Origin: Candidatus Leptofilum gracile
GTDB lineage: Bacteria > Chloroflexota > Anaerolineae > Promineifilales > Promineifilaceae
DNA length: 64,000 bases
Direction: 5' to 3'
NCBI GenBank assembly: GCA_016713825.1
Contig: JADJOJ010000006.1
Span: 62,001-126,000, forward strand
Under the pieces are notes generated by a model, which was not told the origin of the DNA, searched no databases, and saw nothing but the letters and a program-made list of their open reading frames with translations. Below are positions 50,538 to 56,487 of the stretch, piece by piece (position 1 is the first letter of the stretch; every line of letters starts with the position of its first letter). A program made the translations under genes and the position numbers.

Positions 50538-50551
50538 GCGTGATACGTGAC
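50538..50551. repeat. Left half of a GCGTGATACGTGA hairpin split by the IS3 element
   Basis: GCGTGATACGTGA ends three bases before the IS left end. The right half TCACGTATCACG is at 51865-51876, followed by TTTTACGCATCACGC. Together they form a perfect 12-base stem of the GCGTGA repeat family, interrupted in the loop. Confidence 0.8.
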
Positions 50552-50621
50552 AAATGACCCGTCCTGAATATAGTTGACACCAGACCTTAACCATGTCACA
50601 TTGTTCAAGACGGAGATGAAT

Positions 50622-51152
50622 ATGAAAAAAGAACCAATCAAACGATACAGCCAAGCCTTCAAACAGCAAGTGGTGCGGGAGTACGAGGCTGGAGCCAGTG
50701 CCACCAGCCTGGCGCAACAATACGGCATCGGCACCCATACGACCATCAAGAAATGGGTCAAGCAATACGGCCGTTTTGGTTTCCGCACCGAAAAAGTGGT
50801 CATCCAGACGGTTGAAGACCAAGTTGAGGTCAAAGAGATGAAAGCACGAATAGCGGCGCTAGAATCAGCACTGGCCAAAACTGTCTTGGAGAATCGGATG
50901 CTAGAGGCAACCTTGACCGTGGCCAGCACCGCACTCAAACTTGACCTCAAAAAAATTTCGGCAACCCACTATTCGGCACGTCAGGCAAGAGAAGCAAGTG
51001 AGCCTCAAAGACGCCCTGGCTTGGTACGGCATCAGCCGCCAAGCCTATCACCAAGCCGAGCAACAGGCGCAATGGCATGCGGCCGAGGACCAGCGCATCT
51101 TGGCAATGGTACGAGAGCAGCGGCAGAAACATCCCAGAATGGGAGTGCGTAA
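50622..51152 (+). CDS. IS3-family transposase OrfA (HTH), 176 aa frame
   Basis: The N-terminal helix-turn-helix (KRYSQAFKQQVVREYEAGASATSLAQQYGIGTHTTIKKWVKQYG) and leucine-zipper-like stretch (MKARIAALESALAKTVLEN) are typical of OrfA, which binds the IS ends. The slippery run A-AAA-AAA at 50948-50955 (L-D-L-K-K) allows a -1 shift into orfB to make the OrfAB transposase. GGAG sits ahead of ATG 50622. The frame continues to 51152, but the functional part ends near the slippery site. Confidence 0.88.
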   Translation: MKKEPIKRYSQAFKQQVVREYEAGASATSLAQQYGIGTHTTIKKWVKQYGRFGFRTEKVVIQTVEDQVEVKEMKARIAALESALAKTVLENRMLEATLTVASTALKLDLKKISATHYSARQAREASEPQRRPGLVRHQPPSLSPSRATGAMACGRGPAHLGNGTRAAAETSQNGSA

Positions 51153-51809
51153 GTTGCATCATAAACTGACCCTTGACCTGGTCGCGGCGGGCATCACCAG
51201 AGGACGAGACGCCTTTTTTGCGCTGCTGGGTCGGCATGGATTGTTGGTTAAGCCGCGGCTCAGCCGACGGCGCACCACCCGCTCTGGCTTGTGGCGCTGC
51301 CCCAACTGCCTGGCGGGCATGACCCTAACGCGACCGCATCAAGCTTGGGTTGAGACATCACCTACATTGCCACTGAAGGGGGCTTTGTCTACTTGGCGCT
51401 GTTGACAGATGCCTACTCCCGCTTCATCGTCGGTTGGGATGCCTCCACCTCTTTGGCCGCCGAAGGCTGCTTACGCGCCCTTAACCAGGCCATTGCCCAT
51501 ACGGCCGTTTCCTTAGCTGGCTTAGTCCATCACTCTGACCATGGTATCCAGTACGGCTCCTGGGATTATCTTGACCGCCTCCGCGCCAACCAGATACTGC
51601 CCAGTATGGGTGAAGTTGGCAATTGTTATGAAAATGCCTTGGCTGAACGGATGAATGGTATTTTAAAGTGCGAATATGGTCTTGATGACCTGTTTGTCAA
51701 TCTGGAACATGTCCGGCTGGCTGTTGAGCAGGCGGTGTGGCTTTACAATTACGACAGGCCACACCTCTCCCTTGAATTTGCCTATCCGGCCACTATTCAC
51801 TTTACATAA
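50941..51809 (+). pseudogene. IS3-family transposase OrfB (DDE integrase), broken by a frameshift
   Basis: The first part (KDALAWYGISRQAYHQAEQQ, HPRMGVRKLHHKL, GRHGLLVKPRLSRRRTT) is followed at about 51350 by a missing base. The expected AWV-x-DITYIATEGGFVYLALLTD, which carries the first catalytic Asp, is split between two frames. The second part keeps HHSDHGIQYGSWDYL (second Asp) and NCYENALAERMNGILK (Glu). The shift may be a real inactivation or an assembly error, since neighbours have similar one-base losses. Confidence 0.85.
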
Positions 51810-51864
51810 GGGATTGCGTGTTGCCCCTTTTTTGTCAATTTATTTTAGGACTTGACAAAAGTGA

Positions 51865-51892
51865 ATCACGTATCACGTTTTACGCATCACGC
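51865..51892. repeat. Right half of the split GCGTGATACGTGA hairpin
   Basis: TCACGTATCACG completes the left half at 50538-50551, followed by TTTTACGCATCACGC. It ends 6 bases before the stop of the GT39-like gene (51898, minus strand). Confidence 0.8.
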
Positions 51893-51897
51893 TCGCG

Positions 51898-54003
51898 TCA
51901 TGGTTCCAGGCGGTACACAGCGTAGAGCAATCGGTTGCGGGCGTCGCGAATTTCATCGTAACGGCCGTTCCCCCATCTTTCTTGCACCAAGGCCAACTCA
52001 GCCAACCGCTCTGGCAAAAAAATGACCATCGTCGGCTGGTCGATCTCCCAATCGGGTGGGGCGGTTAGCGGCTCGATGAGGTCAACCGCCGCCACATCTG
52101 GAGCCAGATAAGGAATGGTCGCCAGGCTAAAATACCCCATGCGCGGGAAGCCTAAAAAGTAGACATCGGGCGGTACCGGCTCATCTTGCAAATCGTATGC
52201 TATTTGGGTCGCCACCATCGTGTTATCGCCGCCCAACGTAAATGATTCGTACAAATCGCCAAAGTAAAACTTTATGTCAATAAACAGGAGCGCGACGAGC
52301 AGGACGGCCGTTCCCCAACACACGCCCTCTTTTTTGTCTGGCCACAGCTGGCGCAGCCAATCCCCCAGCAGCCCCAGCGGCAAAGCCACCAGCAGCATCA
52401 CCGACGGCAGCGCCAAAATAAACCGCTGCGAGGCGGGCGGGTCCTGACTAAACCCGCTCAGAAAAACGACGGACAAAATCGGCAGCAAGAGCAAGGTGAA
52501 ACGGCCGTCTAACCTCACCACCGCCCACACCACACCCAGCAAAAACAGGCCCGCCGCCAGCGGCAGCAGCAGCGGCACGCCCGGTGCATACAGCAGCCGC
52601 AGCGGTTCGTGGGTAAAGCCCAGTGCCGCCTGCCCCATCTGCCGCAGCACAATCGCCGCCTGGCTCACATTTTCCGTCGCCGCCATGCTTTGCAGCCGCT
52701 CGCCCATGATGGTGACCCGATTCAGCGGCGCTTCAAATTCGGCCCAATGGGTGGCAAAATAAATGGCCAACGGCAGCACGGTGATAACGGCCGTTCCCCC
52801 AGCCAAAACCACATTCATCCACTGCCGCCGCCACTCAGCCCGCCGTCGCCACCCCAGCCCCGCCAGCCAAACCAGCAGCAGCAGCGGCAGCACCCGCACC
52901 GAGACGTAAAAATATTGCCCCAGCCCCAACGCCAACCCGGCCAACAGCCAGGGCAGCCGCCGGCCGCTGCGCCAGCCAACCCAGGCCCCAGCCAGCACCA
53001 GCGCCACAAACAAGCTGTCCCACACGTTGTTCAGCCCAATGCGACTGATGTGAATGTGGTAATGGGACCCCATCATGAGGATAGCCGCAGGAACGGCCGT
53101 TCCCACCCCAAACATCCCCGCGCCAAAAAAGTAAGTGGCCACCACCGCCAGCGTGCCGCCCAGCGCCGCAAAATAACGCAGCGCCTCAATCGTCTGCCCC
53201 AACAGATCAATAAACACGCTTTGCAGCGCATAATAAAAAGAAGGGAACGAAAACCAGCCGATGGTAAACCAGTTGTCCGCCTGCCCCTGCCCAAACAGCG
53301 CCGCGTGCAGCCCCGCCGAGCCTTCATCGCCAGAAAAGGTGTTGGGGAATTGGGTAACGGCCGTTCCCCTTAGCAGCCACGCCCCCACCACCAACGCCAG
53401 CAAAAACCACCATTCCCAGCGCGCCAGCCCCAGCCCGCGCCGCAGCCAAAAGCGCCACTCCGCCAGCGGCACGCCCCCCAGCAGCACAAAGCCAATCGCC
53501 AACAGCCAGGCCACCACCGACACATCCCAACGACGCGCCAAAAATTGGTCGCCAGCCGCCAGCCAGGCCAGCAGCGCCAGGCAGATGGCCAGCAGCAGCA
53601 AAACCATTTGCCACCCCGCCACGCCCAAGCGCCGCCCCAGCCGGTGCAGTTGGCTCGATGGCCAATCGCGGGCCAGCCCATCGGGCCGAACCCGGCTGCC
53701 CGCCCACACAAACAGCCCGCCGCCCAAAGCCATCAAGCCACCCACAAACCAGCGCCCCGGCAGCGGCACCTGGGCAAAGGCAAGCTGGCCCAGCAGCGCC
53801 AGCAGCACGCCACTCAGCAGCAGGGCGGCAATCAGTTGGCGGTGGGTTTTGGGAGTTAACGCGGGGGATATTGAATGGTGAACGGCAGTCTCCCCACCCA
53901 GCTCATTTTGCCGCCAACGACGCAGCAGCAGCCAACCAACCAGCAGCAACAACGCCGTCAACCACAGAAAAGTGGGAATTGTTTTCGCCATTTCCGTCAT
54001 CAC
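51898..54003 (-). CDS. GT39/PMT-like polytopic glycosyltransferase, 701 aa
   Basis: About 13 membrane segments are present, with an extracytoplasmic loop between the first group that contains TQFPNTFSGDEGSAGLHAALFG. The acidic DEG resembles the DE motif of PMT/ArnT-like lipid-linked sugar transferases, as does the loop SRIGLNNVWDSLFVALVLAGAW. The C-terminal ~110 residues form a soluble domain (YDLQDEPVPPDVYFLGFPRMG). The donor would be a polyprenyl-phosphate sugar and the acceptor a surface protein or glycan. The start overlaps nothing coding on the plus strand that is convincing. Confidence 0.78.
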   Translation of the reverse strand: MMTEMAKTIPTFLWLTALLLLVGWLLLRRWRQNELGGETAVHHSISPALTPKTHRQLIAALLLSGVLLALLGQLAFAQVPLPGRWFVGGLMALGGGLFVWAGSRVRPDGLARDWPSSQLHRLGRRLGVAGWQMVLLLLAICLALLAWLAAGDQFLARRWDVSVVAWLLAIGFVLLGGVPLAEWRFWLRRGLGLARWEWWFLLALVVGAWLLRGTAVTQFPNTFSGDEGSAGLHAALFGQGQADNWFTIGWFSFPSFYYALQSVFIDLLGQTIEALRYFAALGGTLAVVATYFFGAGMFGVGTAVPAAILMMGSHYHIHISRIGLNNVWDSLFVALVLAGAWVGWRSGRRLPWLLAGLALGLGQYFYVSVRVLPLLLLVWLAGLGWRRRAEWRRQWMNVVLAGGTAVITVLPLAIYFATHWAEFEAPLNRVTIMGERLQSMAATENVSQAAIVLRQMGQAALGFTHEPLRLLYAPGVPLLLPLAAGLFLLGVVWAVVRLDGRFTLLLLPILSVVFLSGFSQDPPASQRFILALPSVMLLVALPLGLLGDWLRQLWPDKKEGVCWGTAVLLVALLFIDIKFYFGDLYESFTLGGDNTMVATQIAYDLQDEPVPPDVYFLGFPRMGYFSLATIPYLAPDVAAVDLIEPLTAPPDWEIDQPTMVIFLPERLAELALVQERWGNGRYDEIRDARNRLLYAVYRLEP

Positions 54004-54190
54004 AATGGATCAATTATCGCCATCCCCCTTTTTTGCGCAACGCGGTGCTGACCTCTGGAGCGCAATGACTGAACAGCTAAGTGAACGAATGTTCAGTACA
54101 AGGCTCAATCACCCACCGCGCCAAACACAATTGCCTGAACAAAAATCCCAAATTGTATTTACCCCCGCCAATGATAAAATCTCAGCTGTT

Positions 54191-55345
54191 ATGGAAGTAG
54201 AAACCAATCAGCTTGTACAAACCATTCACGATGCCCCGGAACGCATCGTTTACGTGTCCGCCGGTGCCGGGACCGAGGCGCTTTCTAATTTGCTAGGCGT
54301 AGCCGGAGCCACCCGCACCCTGCTAGAAGCGCTGGTGCCTTACAGCAAAGCCGCCTTCGACGACTTTTTGGGCCAGCCGCCCGCCAAATACGTCACAGAA
54401 CGAACCGCCCGTTTGTTGGCCGGGCGCGCCTTTACCCGCGCCCGCTGGCTGGATGCCGCAGCGCATCCCGTGGTGGGCGTCGCCTGCACGGCCACCATCA
54501 TCACCGATCGGCCGAAGCGGGGGGAACACCGTGCCTTCATCGCCGTCTGGCAGCCGGACCGGCTGGTGGAGTATGGCATTCATCTGAACAAAGGGCACCG
54601 CGATCGGTCTGGCGAGGAAAATCTGGTCAGCCGCATCATCCTCAACGGGCTGGCAGAGGCGATGGCTGTGGCCAATCCGCTGCCGCTTTCGCTGACGGAG
54701 GCAGACCGGCTGGTGGTGAACACCTACCATTTTGGCGAATTTGCGCGGCAGCTCAACCGGGGAGAGCTGGCTTACTTTGGGGTCACGGCAGACGGCCGTA
54801 TCCGCCACAAAAACGTCAATCCCCAGGCGCTGCTCTCTGGCTCGTTCAACCCCCTGCACGACGGCCACCTGGAACTGCTGCAAGTGTCGGCCAAATTGCT
54901 GGGGCACCCCGTCGCCTTTGAGATTTCGGCCCAAAACGTGGACAAGCCGCCCATCGCCCCAGAAACGGTGGTGGATCGCATGGCCCAGTTTGCCGGTCGC
55001 TGGCCCGTTTATGCCACCAACGCGCCGACGTATTTGGAAAAAGCGCGCCTGTTTCCGAACACGGTGTTTGTGATTGGGTTTGATACGGCCGTTCGCGTCT
55101 TGCATCCCCGCTACTACCAAAACAGCGTCACCCAGCGAGACGCCGCCCTCAGCGAGATTGCCAGCCAGGGCTGTTCCTTTTTGGTGGCCGGGCGGCAGGA
55201 TGAAAATGGCGTTTTTCGCGATGGCGAACAGCTCAAAGTGCCCGGCACCTTCACCGCGCTGTTCCGCCCCATTCCGGCAGAAGCCTTTCGCAAAGATATT
55301 TCCTCTACCGAATTAAGGGCAACGGGGCAGCGGGGCAGCCGCTAA
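54191..55345 (+). CDS. Fusion of a CinA/PncC-like domain with a nicotinate-nucleotide-adenylyltransferase-like domain, 384 aa
   Basis: The N-terminal half (IVYVSAGAGTEALSNLLGVAGATRTLLEALVPYSKAAFDD, VVGVACTATIITDRPKRGEHRA) matches the CinA C-terminal/PncC fold, which deamidates nicotinamide mononucleotide. The C-terminal half has the nucleotidyltransferase signature LLSGSFNPLHDGHLELLQ and VFVIGFDTAVRVLHPRYY, typical of NadD/cytidylyltransferase proteins. Together they could recycle NMN into NAD. That is an inference from fold and fusion. ATG 54191 is chosen because it begins the conserved part; the open frame runs 73 codons further upstream with no homologous look. No strong ribosome site. Confidence 0.8.
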   Translation: MEVETNQLVQTIHDAPERIVYVSAGAGTEALSNLLGVAGATRTLLEALVPYSKAAFDDFLGQPPAKYVTERTARLLAGRAFTRARWLDAAAHPVVGVACTATIITDRPKRGEHRAFIAVWQPDRLVEYGIHLNKGHRDRSGEENLVSRIILNGLAEAMAVANPLPLSLTEADRLVVNTYHFGEFARQLNRGELAYFGVTADGRIRHKNVNPQALLSGSFNPLHDGHLELLQVSAKLLGHPVAFEISAQNVDKPPIAPETVVDRMAQFAGRWPVYATNAPTYLEKARLFPNTVFVIGFDTAVRVLHPRYYQNSVTQRDAALSEIASQGCSFLVAGRQDENGVFRDGEQLKVPGTFTALFRPIPAEAFRKDISSTELRATGQRGSR

Positions 55346-55358
55346 CAAAAACTGGCAA

Positions 55359-55394
55359 CAAAAAAGGGCTTGCTGTCTCCCAACAACAAGCCCC
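55359..55394 (-). terminator. Terminator of spoVS
   Basis: On the minus strand GGGCTTG and CAAGCCC form a stem with a loop of about 14 bases, followed by TTTTTTG. It lies about 22 bases after the spoVS stop and about 14 bases after the stop of the convergent fusion gene, so it may serve both. Confidence 0.75.
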
Positions 55395-55416
55395 TTGTAA
55401 CCAAACAACGCTTCTT

Positions 55417-55685
55417 CTACGCTTGATTACGTGGCTCAACTACAATGCGGATTGCGGTTCGTTCCTGGTCGTCAATAGCCACTTCGACAAATGACGGATC
55501 ACAAACGATATCAACCCCTCCTCGGCCAGGTATCCCTTGGCAATGACAATCGCTTTTAGGGCCTGGTTGACGGCGCCGGCCCCGATGGCCTGCACCTCTG
55601 CGCGGCTCACTTCCCGCATCACACCGGCAATAGCACCGGCGACAGCGGCCGTTCGCGAGCGAGCAGAAACTTTGATGACGTTCAT
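55417..55685 (-). pseudogene. spoVS: SpoVS homologue with a single-base frameshift
   Basis: The first ~55 residues match SpoVS: MNVIKVSARSRTAAVAGAIAGVMREVS, then AEVQAIGAGAVNQALKAIVIAKGYL. At the C-run 55515-55518 (GGGG on the coding strand) one base is missing. The second frame continues GVDIVCDPSFVEVAIDDQERTAIRIVVEPR. SpoVS is an Alba-like nucleic-acid-binding protein known from sporulation but widespread in non-sporulating bacteria. Homopolymer loss points to sequencing error more than true inactivation. The start MNVIKVS is preferred. Confidence 0.9.
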
Positions 55686-55740
55686 GTTGGGCCTCCAAGT
55701 TTTCTCATTGATGAACCATGTGGTTTCATGCTAGAGAGAG

Positions 55741-56400
55741 TAATGCTCAGGATGAGTAAATTCTAGTCAATACATTGACAGCTTGTCAAGGATAGCAGTA
55801 CGCGCGAATCCTGGCAAAAAAAGGCGGTACCAGGGGAAATGTGCCACAGTTCTGCCAATTTGACAAACATTTGACTGAAGAAAAACGGCCGTTCCCGACT
55901 CCAAAACAGCCAGCCCCCAGATATATGCCTGTGCCCTTTGGGGCACCCATATACAGAAGCACTGAATGAACAGCCATCTCCGTTTTGCGGCTGAATTTAC
56001 CATAATATTGTGGATAAACGGCCGTAAACTGTGGAAAACTGATTTCAGTTGTGGAAAACTCAATTTGTCATAAGTAAGTGTGTTTTCGGCAAAACCCCAT
56101 ATATGGGGGTATACCTGGGTCCTGGGATATATACGCATTTTGACTACTTTAGTAAACAATTGAAGAATAAACGCCATTTCTGGAGTTTGCCGAAGATTTC
56201 CCCAGCGGCACGGCCAGCCCAATGGGGACTGTCTAGAAAGATATGGGTAAAACCAGGCACCCAACCACATATATGGGCCTGCCAAAACGATGTACACATA
56301 TCCCCAGGCCCTACTACAAACTACTAATAAGATAAATTAAAAAGATAAACCATAGGGATAACTTCTTTTTATAAGAAATGCCGCGTGAACGGCAAAAGTC
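55741..56400. other. Candidate chromosomal replication origin (oriC)
   Basis: This gene-free segment of about 0.7 kb contains a perfect DnaA box TGTGGATAA (56009-56017) and two near boxes TGTGGAAAA (56030-56038 and 56050-56058). All three have the same orientation, with starts 21 and 20 bases apart. Seven CATATATGGG/CCCATATA-type motifs surround them. An AT-rich stretch (TACTAATAAGATAAATTAAA, 56321-56340, continuing to 56375) could be the unwinding element. ACGGCCGT lies at 56018-56025, touching the first box. dnaA and dnaN are not in the window. Three parS-like sites lie 7-9 kb away. A regulatory region of unknown type is an alternative. Confidence 0.6.
55917..56308. repeat. Seven CCATATATGG-like motifs
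   Basis: The sites are at 55917-55930, 55944-55956, 56095-56109 (palindromic CCCCATATATGGGGG), 56121-56136 (CCTGGGATATATACGC), 56240-56248, 56265-56279 and 56294-56308. All combine (A)TATA(T) with a run of three or more G or C. They look like iterons for an unknown binding protein. Confidence 0.65.
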
Positions 56401-56475
56401 TTTAACCGCTTTGGGAAGGCCCCCTGGTTGGCCAGACCTTGGCAATCTTTGCCAGCGTGGCTGCGTAACAATCGC

Positions 56476-56481
56476 TATAAT
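56476..56481 (+). promoter_or_regulatory. TATAAT -10 element only 7 bases before the helicase ATG
   Basis: With a normal -10 to start distance, transcription would begin at or next to the A of ATG. The -35 region (CAGCGT) is poor. Confidence 0.45.
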
Positions 56482-56487
56482 TCCCCC

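Larger units (their letters stand above)
50555..51857 (+). mobile_element. IS3-family insertion sequence, 1303 bp, with 25-bp terminal inverted repeats
   Basis: The left end TGACCCGTCCTGAATATAGT and the right end, read inward, TGTCAAGTCCTAAAATAAAT match at about 17 of 25 positions. Both reach TTGACA. The flanking AAA (50552-50554 and 51858-51860) is a 3-bp target duplication. Inside are orfA and orfB in -1 overlapping frames. The element landed in the loop of a palindromic repeat. Two ACGGCCGT octamers lie inside the element. Confidence 0.92.

Noticed and set aside
53972..54190. N-terminal extension of 73 codons for the CinA/adenylyltransferase fusion
   Set aside because: It overlaps the start of the divergent GT39-like gene, shows no domain character and has no ribosome site. 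ATG 54191 begins the conserved part.
55767..56297. Open frame of 176 codons on the minus strand in the candidate origin
   Set aside because: The protein (rich in W, Y, F, P with no family pattern) is read from DnaA boxes, iterons and repeats. There is no ribosome site. Chance opening is more likely.
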